Source of the DNA: an uncultured Alphaproteobacteria bacterium
GTDB taxonomy: Bacteria > Pseudomonadota > Alphaproteobacteria > UBA11222
Reading direction: 5' to 3'
DNA length: 64,000 nucleotides
Assembly (NCBI GenBank): GCA_947258435.1
Contig: CAMYID010000004.1
Location: 62,001-126,000 of the forward strand
Shown here: piece by piece, positions 1 to 9,427 of the stretch
Numbering within the stretch: position 1 is the first letter of the stretch
Layout: the number at the start of each line of letters is the position of its first letter
Notes under the pieces: generated by a model
The model's input: the letters and a program-made list of their open reading frames with translations, nothing else
What the model was told of the DNA's origin: nothing
Database searches by the model: none
Made by a program: the position numbers and the translations under genes

Positions 1-1406
1 TGGCGGATATAACCCGGCTTGCGGTCCGTGCGCTCGATAATGTGATCGATATTTCCCGCTTTCCGCTACCTGCCCAGCGGCATGAGGCGCAGGCCAAGCG
101 GCGTATCGGCCTTGGGGTCACCGGGCTTGGGGATGCGTTCATCATGTGCAGGGCGCGTTATGGGGAAGCCGCCTCTGTCGGCCTGTGTCGCGAATGGATG
201 GCGGTAATTCAGACGGCGGCCTATGAAGCCTCCGCCGCGCTGGCGGCGGAGAAGGGAAGTTTTGCGCTGTTTGACGCGGATAAATATCTCGCCGGGGAGA
301 CGGTGGCGGGACTGCCCGCTGCGGTGCGTGACAGTATTGCAGAAAACGGCATGCGTAATGCGCTTGTCACCTCGATTGCGCCAACCGGTACAATTTCTCT
401 GCTTGCGGACAATGTCTCAAGCGGGCTTGAGCCGGTTTTCAGCTATACTTACCGACGCCGGATATTATTGCCCGATGGGCGCCATGAGGAGCAGACGGTC
501 AGCGATTATGCCTATCGCTGCTATCGCGCGAAATTCGGTGAAACCAGCACGCTGCCCGATTACTTCGTCAATGCCATGGAATTGACGCCCGCGGCGCATC
601 TGGCGATTCAGGCGGCGGCACAGGATTATATCGACAGCTCGATCTCCAAAACGATCAACTGCCCCGAAGATATCGGTTTCGAGGCGTTTCAGTCGGTCTA
701 TAGCGAAGCTTATGATACGGGCTGCAAGGGCTGCACAACCTATCGCCCGAATGAGATTACGGGCACCGTGCTGTCGGTCGAGGCGGATCCCCCACCCGCG
801 CCGGCGGCCGAACTGTCCGCAGATCTGGCGGGCGGCGCGCCGCTGGTGCCGGCCGATGATGGCGTCGTCTATATGACCGAGCCGCTCGACCGCCCCGGTG
901 TGCTGCAGGGGCAGACCTATAAGGTGCGGTGGCCTGATTCCGATCACGCGATTTACATCACGATCAATGATGTGATGCAGGATGGCCGGCGGCGACCGTT
1001 CGAGATTTTTATCAACTCGAAAAACATGGAACATTTCGCCTGGACGGTGGCGTTGACGCGGATGATCAGCGCGGTGTTCCGGCGGGGCGGCGATGTCTCC
1101 TTCGTGGTGGAGGAGCTGAAGGCCGTCTTCGATCCGCGTGGTGGTCACTGGATGAAGGGGAAATATATCCCCTCCCTGCTTGCTGCGATCGGCGGTGTGA
1201 TTGAGCAGCATATGATTGAGATCGGCTTTATCAGCGTCCCCACGGATAATGACGCGGTCGAGCAGCCGGTCCGCGCCGTAGCTGGCGAAGATGCGGTGCG
1301 TGACGCCGTGAAGTTGCGCCCCTGTCCCAAATGCGGTGCGCCCACTCTCATCCGCAGCGAAGGCTGCGATAGCTGCCTCAGCTGCGATTATTCCCGCTGC
1401 GGATAG
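1..1406 (+). CDS. nrdJ: Adenosylcobalamin-dependent (class II) ribonucleotide reductase, 3' part
   Basis: The reading frame is open from the first bases of the window, so the gene starts upstream; an internal ATG at 42 is not the true start. About 467 C-terminal residues are present. They carry the reductase barrel (SIAPTGTISLLADNVSSG, then the NCP segment and the GCKGCTTYRPN segment) and a cysteine-rich tail (CPKCGAP and CDSCLSCDYSRCG). Such a tail is known in NrdJ enzymes, where it helps re-reduce the active site. The enzyme converts ribonucleotides to deoxyribonucleotides in the cytoplasm and uses B12 instead of an oxygen-dependent radical. The next gene starts 151 bases downstream on the same strand. 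Family call is firm; the missing N-terminus cannot be judged. Confidence 0.93.
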   Translation, partial: ADITRLAVRALDNVIDISRFPLPAQRHEAQAKRRIGLGVTGLGDAFIMCRARYGEAASVGLCREWMAVIQTAAYEASAALAAEKGSFALFDADKYLAGETVAGLPAAVRDSIAENGMRNALVTSIAPTGTISLLADNVSSGLEPVFSYTYRRRILLPDGRHEEQTVSDYAYRCYRAKFGETSTLPDYFVNAMELTPAAHLAIQAAAQDYIDSSISKTINCPEDIGFEAFQSVYSEAYDTGCKGCTTYRPNEITGTVLSVEADPPPAPAAELSADLAGGAPLVPADDGVVYMTEPLDRPGVLQGQTYKVRWPDSDHAIYITINDVMQDGRRRPFEIFINSKNMEHFAWTVALTRMISAVFRRGGDVSFVVEELKAVFDPRGGHWMKGKYIPSLLAAIGGVIEQHMIEIGFISVPTDNDAVEQPVRAVAGEDAVRDAVKLRPCPKCGAPTLIRSEGCDSCLSCDYSRCG

Positions 1407-1430
1407 CCGCGGTTTTCTCTTCATTGCGCC

Positions 1431-1471
1431 TTATGCCAGCTTGACAACGGCATAAAAAACAAAGTTATTGT
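1431..1471 (+). promoter_or_regulatory. Candidate promoter with TTGACA inside an inverted repeat
   Basis: A perfect 7-bp inverted repeat, TTATGCC (1431-1437) and GGCATAA (1449-1455), has an 11-base loop that contains a consensus -35 box TTGACA (1441-1446). A weak -10 (TATTGT, 1466-1471) follows at a long 19-base spacing. It lies between nrdJ and the persulfide dioxygenase gene. It could be an operator controlling that gene or a terminator stem without a T-tract; the sequence does not decide. Confidence 0.3.
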
Positions 1472-1557
1472 GTAGATTGGTGGCGTGTTCAGCAATCTGC
1501 GCAGTTGCCGGCCGGAATGTCCGCAGTGGGTCTTTCGATATATTCGTGGCGACGGGA

Positions 1558-2622
1558 ATGATCTTTCGACAGCTTTTTGACACGGTATCAAGCACATACA
1601 CATATCTGATCGGCAACCAGCGCGGCGGCGGGGCAATATTGATTGATCCGGTGCTGGAGCATGCGGATCAGTATCTCAAATTGCTTGATGAGCTGGAGTT
1701 GCGTTTGCTGAAGGCGGTGGATACCCATCTGCATGCAGACCATATTACCGCGCTTGGTGTGCTGCGCGACAAGACCCGCTGTGTTACCGTGATGGGTGAA
1801 CAAAGCAGCGCGGATAGGGTATCGGTCCGGGTTTCAGACGGTGATATGATCGAAGCAGACGGCATCTGTCTGACCGCATTATACACGCCTGGCCATACAG
1901 ACGATTCCTACTGCTATCTGATGCAGGACCGCGTGTTTACCGGCGATACGCTGCTTATTCGTGGGACGGGCCGGACAGACTTTCAGAACGGTGATGCGGG
2001 ACAGGCATATAACTCGCTGTTTGGCAAGTTGCTTACGCTGCCTGCTGCGACCTTCGTTTATCCAGGGCATGATTATAACGGCAACACCGTCAGCACAATT
2101 GGCGAGGAAAAGGCCCATAATCCGCGCCTGCAAGTGAAAGAGCGTGCGGAATATGTGGAGCTGATGAATTCCCTGCATCTGGTCGAGCCGAAAAAAATGT
2201 CGGTCGCAGTCCCTGCCAACCAGCGGATTGGTTTTTCCCAGCAGCGGCTAGAGCAGGAAGGTCGTGCGATTTCCCCGCAGCAATTGCTGCAGATGTCTGC
2301 GGCAGAGCGTCAGTCGCTGCTGCTTGTCGACTTGCGGGATCCGCAAGAACGTGCCCGGCACGGCATCATCGCCGATTGCATCAGCCTGCCATATCATGAA
2401 CTCAGTGCAAGTCTTGCGCGTGATGGTCTTTTGGCTGCGCTGCAGCGGGACTCCGGCCGGCCGATTGTTTTCTACTGCGCCTATGGAGAACGCTCCGCCA
2501 TGGCGGTGCGGATAGCGGAAGAGGCGGGTTTTTTCGGTACCCGACATCTTTCCGGCGGAATTGCAGCCTGGCGTGTGGCTGGCGGGGCGACGACGAATAT
2601 GGATCCGGCCGGTGCGCGCTGA
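1558..2622 (+). CDS. Persulfide dioxygenase-rhodanese fusion (ETHE1-like)
   Basis: 354 residues. The N-terminal metallo-beta-lactamase domain has the ETHE1 metal set: HLHADH at about 57-62, His113 (TPGHTDD), Asp130 (FTGDTLL) and His171 (YPGHDY). The C-terminal rhodanese domain has its catalytic Cys307 in the loop CAYGERS. ETHE1-type enzymes oxidise glutathione persulfide to sulfite; the fused rhodanese can move sulfur between thiosulfate or sulfite and glutathione. This suggests sulfide detoxification in the cytoplasm. I chose the ATG at 1558 because the family usually begins MIFRQLFD; the frame is open back to a TTG at 1468 but that stretch has no homology. No sulfide:quinone reductase is next to it. 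Confidence 0.9.
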   Translation: MIFRQLFDTVSSTYTYLIGNQRGGGAILIDPVLEHADQYLKLLDELELRLLKAVDTHLHADHITALGVLRDKTRCVTVMGEQSSADRVSVRVSDGDMIEADGICLTALYTPGHTDDSYCYLMQDRVFTGDTLLIRGTGRTDFQNGDAGQAYNSLFGKLLTLPAATFVYPGHDYNGNTVSTIGEEKAHNPRLQVKERAEYVELMNSLHLVEPKKMSVAVPANQRIGFSQQRLEQEGRAISPQQLLQMSAAERQSLLLVDLRDPQERARHGIIADCISLPYHELSASLARDGLLAALQRDSGRPIVFYCAYGERSAMAVRIAEEAGFFGTRHLSGGIAAWRVAGGATTNMDPAGAR

Positions 2623-2685
2623 CCGGTCTGGATGGCAGCTCCCGGAGCGCATCGAAAGTTTTTTCGAAACGGGGCGTGAACCTGC

Positions 2686-2726
2686 TTGATTTCCCGATCA
2701 GCCGAACCATATTAGGCGCATGGTTC
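2686..2726 (+). promoter_or_regulatory. Candidate autoregulated, possibly leaderless promoter of the TetR gene
   Basis: A perfect inverted repeat GAACCAT (2704-2710), nine bases, ATGGTTC (2720-2726) overlaps the start codon of the TetR gene; its right arm begins with that ATG. A -35-like TTGATT (2686-2691) and a -10-like TATTAG (2710-2715) are 18 bases apart, which would put the transcript start at or next to the ATG. There is no clear ribosome binding site. This layout fits self-repression by a TetR dimer on a possibly leaderless transcript. Confidence 0.45.
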
Positions 2727-3556
2727 AAACGAACGATCTAAAAATAGCCGGACAGCCCCGAAAGCCGGATAAAGCGCAGGCGGCAGCTAAAGGTGCCGCT
2801 GTCGATACCACCTGCGGTGCGGCAAAGCGTGCGGCGCGCGGTCGTGGCCGTCCAAGTGGGCGTGATGGTCGCGGCGCGGATGAAATTCTCATTAGTGTGG
2901 CTTCTGAATTATTTGCGCGGCAGGGATATGATTCTGTGTCCACGCGCCAGATTGCGAAACAGGCGCGGGTCAATCTGTCTGCAATCGGATATCATTTCGG
3001 CGGAAAGGAAGCCCTGTATCTCGCCTGTATCGAAGCGGCCATCGATGCCAAGCGCAAATATCGCGAGCAGTTGGTGGATGCTGTCGCCGGGGCCCTGAGG
3101 GAAGCAGCAGGCAGGCGGTCTGCGCTTTCTGCTGCGATCCATGGCATTTTCCAGAATTTTGTCAGTGCTGAATTCCTGCGCGATCTGGCCGATCCGCAGC
3201 TGCATCTTCTGATGTCGGCGGTCCGCGATTCCACGGTTGCTTTTGAGCGGGTGATGAGCGGGCATATCGGGCTGTTGATCGATGCCTGGTTGCCGCTGGT
3301 TGCCGCCGCGACCGGCCAGGCTGAGGATTCGGAAGAAACCCAGCTTTGCGCCATCACAATTCTCAATCTCATCATGTCGGCATCTCTCAGCCAGCCGCTT
3401 GTCAGGCGGCGGCTGGGTCGTGCGGAAACCGATGCGACGATTTCGCGCCTGACGGCGGAAAATATCAGCCGCGCCGTATTAGGCATATTAGACCTGCCGC
3501 AAATCGCTGCTGTGGGTGATGGCACCTTGCCTTCCGGAGATTCCGTTGAAACGTAA
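2720..3556 (+). CDS. TetR/AcrR family transcriptional repressor
   Basis: 278 residues. After a basic, low-complexity N-terminus of about 50 residues comes a TetR helix-turn-helix (STRQIAKQARVNLSAIGYHF at about 74-93) and then a long ligand-binding half resembling the DUF1956 type found on regulators of efflux genes. The gene lies directly before, and slightly overlaps, an RND membrane-fusion gene, so it most likely controls that pump and itself. The start at 2720 coincides with an inverted repeat that looks like its own operator. The inducing ligand is unknown. Confidence in TetR family is high; in the regulated target, moderate. Confidence 0.88.
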   Translation: MVQTNDLKIAGQPRKPDKAQAAAKGAAVDTTCGAAKRAARGRGRPSGRDGRGADEILISVASELFARQGYDSVSTRQIAKQARVNLSAIGYHFGGKEALYLACIEAAIDAKRKYREQLVDAVAGALREAAGRRSALSAAIHGIFQNFVSAEFLRDLADPQLHLLMSAVRDSTVAFERVMSGHIGLLIDAWLPLVAAATGQAEDSEETQLCAITILNLIMSASLSQPLVRRRLGRAETDATISRLTAENISRAVLGILDLPQIAAVGDGTLPSGDSVET

Positions 3557-4799
3557 TAATCTTAAAATCATTGCGCCTGTGGGCGTATTGCTGGCTGCAT
3601 TTGGTATCGCGGCGGTCCTGGCGGCCACGCGCCCAAGCCTTGCCCCCGATGAGCTGCGTGAACGTGCCTGGCTGGTAACGACAGCACCCATATCTGTCGG
3701 TGCGATTCAGCCCGAATTGCGCCTGTTTGGCGAGGTGGTGCCGGGCCGCGAGGTCGAGCTGCGGCCACTTGTTGCAGGCCAGATTGTCGAGACGGGGGAA
3801 AATTTCCGCGAAGGCGGGATTGTCAGCGCCGGTGAGCTGCTGCTCAGCATCGATCCGTTTGACTATGAAGCCGCGCTCGCTGAACGTCGGGCGCAGGCCG
3901 CGGAAGCCAAGGCGCGGCTTGCTGAATTGCACGCGCGCCACAAGCAGGAGCGTGATCTGCTCGCCAGTGCAAGGGAGCAGCTTGTTCTGCAACGCAAGGA
4001 TCTTGAACGTGCAAAAGAGCTGGCCAAGAAAGGCAATGTTTCGGGCAGGGTGATTGACGAACGCACCATGCAGATGAGCCAGATGCAGCAGGCGGTAACC
4101 ACGCGGGTCAATAATCTGGCTGCAGAAGCGGCCCGCATCGCACAGCAGGAAGCCATCCTTGAACGGCTACGCATCGGTGTGCAGCGGGCAGAGCGTGACC
4201 TTGCCAATAGCCGGCTAACCGCGCCGTTTTCGGGTTATGTGCGTGAGGTGGGCGGTGAACTGGGCAAACGCGTCAGTCCGAATGACCGGATTGCCCGGCT
4301 GACCGATGCAGAAAACCTGGAAGTGCGGTTTGTCCTGTCGGATGCACAGTTTGGCCGGATCATCGCCGCAGATGGTGATCTGGGTGGCAGGCCTGTGAGG
4401 ATCGTCTGGCAGGTGGGTGGACGCGCGCTGATCTTTGATGGCCGGATCGATCGGGTAGGCGCCCGTATCGCGGCGGCCAGCGGCGGTGTCGAAATATTCG
4501 CGCAGATTGCCGATACCAATGCGCTGACACCGATCCGGCCCGGCGCGTTTGTGGAAGTCTACATGCCCGACCGGGACTATGAGGCGGTGGCGCGTCTGCC
4601 TGAAGCCGCGCTGTTTGACCGCGACAAGGTCTATGTCGTCAAGGACGGGCGGCTGGTGCCGCGCCAGGTCACGGTTGCCGCTTTCGATGGGGATGACATT
4701 CTCGTCGCCGGCGAGCTGGATGAGGGCGATGAGGTGCTGACGACGCGCTTTGCCCGGGTGGGTGCCGGGGTGCGTGTGACGACGGAGGCCGCCCCGTGA
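3546..4799 (+). CDS. RND efflux periplasmic adaptor (membrane fusion protein)
   Basis: 417 residues. It starts with a short basic segment and a hydrophobic anchor (KIIAPVGVLLAAFGIAAVLA), then a lipoyl half, a long coiled-coil hairpin rich in Ala, Glu and Arg, the second lipoyl half (RLTAPFSGYVREVGGELGKR) and a beta-barrel. This is the HlyD/AcrA plan, linking an inner-membrane RND pump to an outer-membrane channel. I prefer the TTG at 3546 because GGAG at 3536-3539 is well spaced and the product begins MKRNN; a GTG/ATG pair at 3516/3519 would add ten residues. With the TTG start it overlaps the TetR gene by 11 bases, which suggests translational coupling. The stop overlaps the pump gene start. 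Confidence 0.9.
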   Translation: MKRNNLKIIAPVGVLLAAFGIAAVLAATRPSLAPDELRERAWLVTTAPISVGAIQPELRLFGEVVPGREVELRPLVAGQIVETGENFREGGIVSAGELLLSIDPFDYEAALAERRAQAAEAKARLAELHARHKQERDLLASAREQLVLQRKDLERAKELAKKGNVSGRVIDERTMQMSQMQQAVTTRVNNLAAEAARIAQQEAILERLRIGVQRAERDLANSRLTAPFSGYVREVGGELGKRVSPNDRIARLTDAENLEVRFVLSDAQFGRIIAADGDLGGRPVRIVWQVGGRALIFDGRIDRVGARIAAASGGVEIFAQIADTNALTPIRPGAFVEVYMPDRDYEAVARLPEAALFDRDKVYVVKDGRLVPRQVTVAAFDGDDILVAGELDEGDEVLTTRFARVGAGVRVTTEAAP

Positions 4800-7700
4800 A
4801 CCAGTCGGGTCTGATCGGGCTTTTCGTCCGCCACAAGAACGCTGCCAATCTGCTGATGGCTTTGATGCTGCTGGGTGGCCTGTTTTCCCTGATGCGCATC
4901 AATACGCAGCTTTTCCCCGATCTCAATATTCCGGTTATCACAATTACGATCGCCTGGCCCGGTGCCAGCGCCGAGGATGTGGAAAGTAATATCCTTGCCG
5001 CGGTTGAGCCTGAGGTGCGGTTTCTGGATTCGATAAAACGGGTTCAGTCAAGCGGTGTCGAAGGGGCAGGTTTCCTTTTCATCGAATTCGAACCTGATGC
5101 CGATATGCAGCGCGCATTGTCCGAAATCGAATCGGCAGTGGGACGCATTACCACCCTGCCCGAAGAAAGCGAACGTCCCGTAATCACCCAGATCGCGCCC
5201 CATGAAACGGTGTCGCGCGTCATGCTGACAGGGCCGTTTTCCGAAGCGGCCCTGAAATCCTATGCCAAGCGTATGCGTGACGATTTGTTGTCGCGCGGCA
5301 TCGACAAGATTGTGCTTGTCGGTGCGCGGGATGAGGAAATCTGGGTCGAGTTACCGCAATATGAGCTGCAACGGCTTGATCTCACCTATGAGGAAGTGGC
5401 GCGGCGTATTTCGCAGTCCAGTCAGGACCTGCCCTCAGGCACCATCGAAGGCGGGTTCGAGCAGCAGCTCAGGAGTCTGGGGCTTGCCGAAACCACCGAC
5501 AAGATCGGTGCGATCGAATTGCGCGCGGTGGGTAGTGGCGAGAAGATATTGTTGCGCGACGTTGCCACGATCCACGAAACTTTCGATGCCCGTCAGGCAA
5601 CCGGTCACAGCGCGGGGCAGCCTGCCATTCAATTGCATATTCAGCGCTCGGCCACCGCCGATGCGCTGGAACAGGCGGAAATCGTCGGCGACTATCTGGC
5701 GCAAACCCTGCCCACACTGCCGCAGACGCTTGAGGTCGTGCATTTCGACATTCAGGCAAGCCTTGTGCGCGAACGGATCATGCTGCTTGTCCGCAACGGT
5801 GCGGGCGGGCTTATTCTGGTGCTTGCGACACTTTTTCTGTTTCTCAACGGGCGGCTGGCTTTCTGGGTCGGGGCGGGCATTCCGATTGCCATGACGGCCA
5901 CTATCGGGCTGATGCTGCTGAGCGGCCAGACGATCAATATGGTGTCGCTGTTTGCCATGATCATGACCCTTGGCGTCATCGTCGATGATGCAATTGTCGT
6001 TGGCGAACATGCCGCCTATCGGTATGAGCGCGGGCTGCCGCCGCATGAAGCGGCAGAAGCAGGCGCGGTTCGCATGTTCTGGCCGGTGATGGCATCGTCG
6101 CTCACCACCATGGCGTCTTTCCTGCCCATTCTGATGGTGGGTGATGTGATCGGGCAGATGTTTTCCGCCATTCCGATGGTTGTTGTCGCGGTACTGATCG
6201 CAAGTCTTGTTGAGTGCTTTCTTATCCTGCCCGGGCATCTGCGCGGCACATTCAATCGTCAGGAAAAACAGCCCGGTCGGCTGCGCGCCGGTTTCAACCG
6301 CCGTTTCGAACGGTTCAGGGATGGGTTGTTTCCGCGTACGGTGCGATTTGCCTTCGAGTGGCGCTATCTCACCATTGCCGGTGCGGTCGGACTTTTCATC
6401 GTCAGTCTGGGACTGATGATCGGTGGCCGCGTCGGGTTTCAGTTTTTCCCGTCGCCCGAAAGCGACGTTGTTTATGCAAATGCCACCTTCAGCCCCGGCA
6501 TGCCGCGCGCGACGAGTGAGGCGATGCTGCATGAGTTGGAGCGTGCGCTGGCAGCTACCGAAGACAAGCTGACAGGGGGGGAGGGCGGTCTCGTCCGGGC
6601 ATCTTATGGCAGTATCGGTTCGAATGCCGCGCCTGATTTTCTATCCGTATCGGGAGATCACCTGTCAGGGATCACAGTCGAGCTTTTCCCCTCTGACAGC
6701 CGTGATATCCGCACAGGCGAATTTGTGGCGGCCTGGCGCGAGGCGGTCAAGCCCATGCCCGGCATTGAGCGGATTACCATCAATCCGCGCCGGGGCGGAC
6801 CACCGGGGCGCGATATCGATGTCAGGTTACGTGGCGGTCCGCCTGAAACCCTGAAAGCTGCCGCCAATGAGCTTAAAGCAGTCCTTGCACGCTTCCCCGG
6901 GGTCAGCGATGTGGAAGACGATCTGCCTTATGGCAAGCAGGAAGTCCTGTTGAGCGTCACACCCCGCGGGGCGGCACTTGGATTTACGACAGAATCGGTT
7001 GGCCGGCAGGTGCGTGCAGCTTTTCAGGGGGCAATCGCCAAACGATTTGCCCGTGGCGATGAAGAGGTGACCTTGCGGGTGCAGGCGCCCAAGGATGCCA
7101 TGACCGGGGCGGCCTTGCGCGATCTTTACCTGCGTGCGCCCGATGGGTCAGAGGTGCCGCTTTCTGAAGTTGTCGCGATCACGCAGGATACCGGTTTTGC
7201 CCGCATTCGCCGTCAGGACGGGGCCCGCGAAGTTGCCATTGTGGCCGAAATCAATCCCGACATTGCCAATGCGCAATATGTGCTTGAATCGCTCAGCCAG
7301 TCCGCGCTGCCTGAAATCACCGCCAAATACGGGATCAGCTATATATTTGCCGGCCGCGCCGAAGAGCAGGCCAATACAACGGCGGATATGATTTTTGGCG
7401 CGCAGATCGCGCTCAGTGCGATTTATGTGATCCTGGCCTGGGTGTTTGCATCTTATACCCGGCCGCTGATCGTGATGTTCATCATTCCCTTCGGTCTGAT
7501 CGGTGCAGTGTTCGGGCATATGCTGATGGGCTTCAACCTGACGATGATGAGTTTTATCGCGCTGCTGGGGCTTGCCGGCATTCTTGTCAATGACTCGATT
7601 ATCCTTGTGGGGACGATTGACGAGCATGTGGCGCGCGGCAAGGCGCTGGTGGATGCGGTGGTGGCAGGGTGTCAGGAGCGGCTGCGCGCGATTATCCTGA

Positions 7701-7936
7701 CATCGGCGACAACCGTGGTCGGGCTGCTGCCTTTGCTGTTTGAAACCAGTATGCAGGCGCGCTTCCTTATTCCCATGGCGATCACCCTTGCTTTCGGGCT
7801 TGCCACAGCAACGGTACTGGTGCTGGGTGTGGTGCCCGCGCTGGTCGGTATCGTTGATGATGCACAGCGTCTGGTGACAAGGCTGCGCGGGCGAACAGGA
7901 ACCGGAACGGCGTTAAGCAAGGGGCCTGCCGAATAG
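4796..7936 (+). CDS. RND efflux transporter permease (AcrB family)
   Basis: 1046 residues, the usual size for an RND pump. The N-terminal helix is followed by the first large periplasmic loop, a transmembrane block with the proton-relay segment (LGVIVDDAIVVGEH at about 395-408), the second loop and a second transmembrane block (GLAGILVNDSIILVGTIDE). It exports small molecules from the inner membrane or periplasm using the proton gradient. It starts at GTG 4796, overlapping the adaptor stop by four bases. No outer-membrane factor gene is present nearby, so a channel such as TolC encoded elsewhere would be needed. Substrate is unknown. It converges on trkH with a nine-base gap. Confidence 0.94.
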   Translation: MNQSGLIGLFVRHKNAANLLMALMLLGGLFSLMRINTQLFPDLNIPVITITIAWPGASAEDVESNILAAVEPEVRFLDSIKRVQSSGVEGAGFLFIEFEPDADMQRALSEIESAVGRITTLPEESERPVITQIAPHETVSRVMLTGPFSEAALKSYAKRMRDDLLSRGIDKIVLVGARDEEIWVELPQYELQRLDLTYEEVARRISQSSQDLPSGTIEGGFEQQLRSLGLAETTDKIGAIELRAVGSGEKILLRDVATIHETFDARQATGHSAGQPAIQLHIQRSATADALEQAEIVGDYLAQTLPTLPQTLEVVHFDIQASLVRERIMLLVRNGAGGLILVLATLFLFLNGRLAFWVGAGIPIAMTATIGLMLLSGQTINMVSLFAMIMTLGVIVDDAIVVGEHAAYRYERGLPPHEAAEAGAVRMFWPVMASSLTTMASFLPILMVGDVIGQMFSAIPMVVVAVLIASLVECFLILPGHLRGTFNRQEKQPGRLRAGFNRRFERFRDGLFPRTVRFAFEWRYLTIAGAVGLFIVSLGLMIGGRVGFQFFPSPESDVVYANATFSPGMPRATSEAMLHELERALAATEDKLTGGEGGLVRASYGSIGSNAAPDFLSVSGDHLSGITVELFPSDSRDIRTGEFVAAWREAVKPMPGIERITINPRRGGPPGRDIDVRLRGGPPETLKAAANELKAVLARFPGVSDVEDDLPYGKQEVLLSVTPRGAALGFTTESVGRQVRAAFQGAIAKRFARGDEEVTLRVQAPKDAMTGAALRDLYLRAPDGSEVPLSEVVAITQDTGFARIRRQDGAREVAIVAEINPDIANAQYVLESLSQSALPEITAKYGISYIFAGRAEEQANTTADMIFGAQIALSAIYVILAWVFASYTRPLIVMFIIPFGLIGAVFGHMLMGFNLTMMSFIALLGLAGILVNDSIILVGTIDEHVARGKALVDAVVAGCQERLRAIILTSATTVVGLLPLLFETSMQARFLIPMAITLAFGLATATVLVLGVVPALVGIVDDAQRLVTRLRGRTGTGTALSKGPAE

Positions 7937-7945
7937 CGCTGAAAC

Positions 7946-9406
7946 TCAGCCGCGCCAGAAACGGGGCAGGAACAGCACCAGCACGGTGAATAATTCAAGC
8001 CGGCCAAGCAGCATGGCGCCCGCCAGCACCCATTTCGCCATATCGGGCAAAGGTCCGAAATTACCCACCGGCCCGATGACCGGCCCAAGCCCGGGCCCCA
8101 CATTCGCAATCGCCGTGGCGGCCGCTGAAATTGCCGTAATATAGTCAAGCCCAAGCAAGGCCATGATCAGTGCCACCATGCCGAAGCTCAGAACGAACAG
8201 GAAGAAGAAACTTTTGACTGAGCTTGCCGCCTCATCGGGCAGGGGGCGCCCATTATAATGGGTGTGAAAAACACCATGGGGCAGCATGACCCGCTTGATC
8301 TGTGTCATTGCCGACAGATAGAGAACCTGCAACCGGAAAATCTTGAGCCCGCAGGATGTCGATCCCGCGCAGCCGCCGGTAAACATCAGAAAAAAGAATG
8401 CCGTGATACCGAAGCTGCCCCATAGGACATAATCGGTAGTGGCATAGCCGGTGCCGGTGATAATCGAGATGACATTGAATGCGGCATAGCGGAAGGCGGT
8501 TGTTTCTTCGTTGAAACCGCTCGCCCACTGATAGGCGGTCAGCGTGATGATCGCGACAGTGACCAGGCCGAAAAATGTCCGGACCTGGGAATCGCGCAGC
8601 AGGCAGAAAGGCTCACCCCTGACCATCCGCCAATAGAGCAGAAAGGGCAGGGAGCCGATGATCATGAAGATGATGGCAATGGTATCGATGGCGGCGCTGT
8701 CAAAATAGGCAATCGAGCTGTCGGAGGTTGAAAAACCGCCTGTTGCAATGGTGGTCATCGCGTGGGCGACCGCTTCGAAGGCTGTCATGCCGGCAAAATA
8801 GTAGGCCAATGCGCATACGACCGACAGCAGCATGTAAAGCGAGCCGATGACCGTCGCGATCTGCCCCGCGCGGGGCAGCAGTTTCTCCGAAGCATCGGAA
8901 GATTCAGCGCGGAACAACTGCATCCCGCCAATTTGCAGCATTGGCAGAACCGCAACCGCGGTCACGATAATCCCGATGCCGCCAAGCCATTGCAGCAGCG
9001 CGCGCCACATCAGAATTCCGGGGGGCATCCGATCAAGCCCGCTGATCACTGTCGAGCCTGTCGTGGTCAGCCCCGACATCGCTTCAAAGAAGGCGTCGGT
9101 ATAGTTCAGTTCAATATCGGCAAGGATGAAGGGTAGTGCGGCAAACACCGCCATGAAAATCCAGCTTACCGTCGTCAGAAGAAATGCATCCCTGATATTC
9201 AGTTCTGTCTGTCCCGCGCCTTCGGGTTCGCGGCCGACAAAAATCAGTGCAATCCCGACAAAAAGCGTCAGTGCGGCAGAGGCAAAGAACGCCTGCCAGT
9301 CGTGATTGTCTGTCGCAAGTTCAAGCAGGATCGGCAGGATCATTGCCAGTCCAAGTGTCGTCAACATGATGCCGACAACAAGGGCGATAGGGCGGATATG
9401 AAACAT
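7946..9406 (-). CDS. trkH: TrkH-type potassium uptake protein
   Basis: 486 residues, about ten hydrophobic segments and four pore-loop repeats typical of TrkH/KtrB, for example MSGLTTTGSTVISGLD and TTIATGGFSTSDSS, each with the Gly that forms the potassium filter. It lets K+ into the cell as a dimer in the inner membrane and normally needs a TrkA regulatory subunit, which is not encoded here. The apaG start lies 21 bases upstream of this gene's start on the same strand, so they may share a transcript. The gene ends nine bases from the RND pump gene, with no room for a strong terminator. Confidence 0.93.
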   Translation of the reverse strand: MFHIRPIALVVGIMLTTLGLAMILPILLELATDNHDWQAFFASAALTLFVGIALIFVGREPEGAGQTELNIRDAFLLTTVSWIFMAVFAALPFILADIELNYTDAFFEAMSGLTTTGSTVISGLDRMPPGILMWRALLQWLGGIGIIVTAVAVLPMLQIGGMQLFRAESSDASEKLLPRAGQIATVIGSLYMLLSVVCALAYYFAGMTAFEAVAHAMTTIATGGFSTSDSSIAYFDSAAIDTIAIIFMIIGSLPFLLYWRMVRGEPFCLLRDSQVRTFFGLVTVAIITLTAYQWASGFNEETTAFRYAAFNVISIITGTGYATTDYVLWGSFGITAFFFLMFTGGCAGSTSCGLKIFRLQVLYLSAMTQIKRVMLPHGVFHTHYNGRPLPDEAASSVKSFFFLFVLSFGMVALIMALLGLDYITAISAAATAIANVGPGLGPVIGPVGNFGPLPDMAKWVLAGAMLLGRLELFTVLVLFLPRFWRG

Positions 9407-9427
9407 CGGCGCGGCGCGAAAGGCAGC

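Noticed and set aside
5435-6532. 365-codon minus-strand open frame
   Set aside because: Antisense to the RND pump gene, His/Arg/Gln-rich without any domain.
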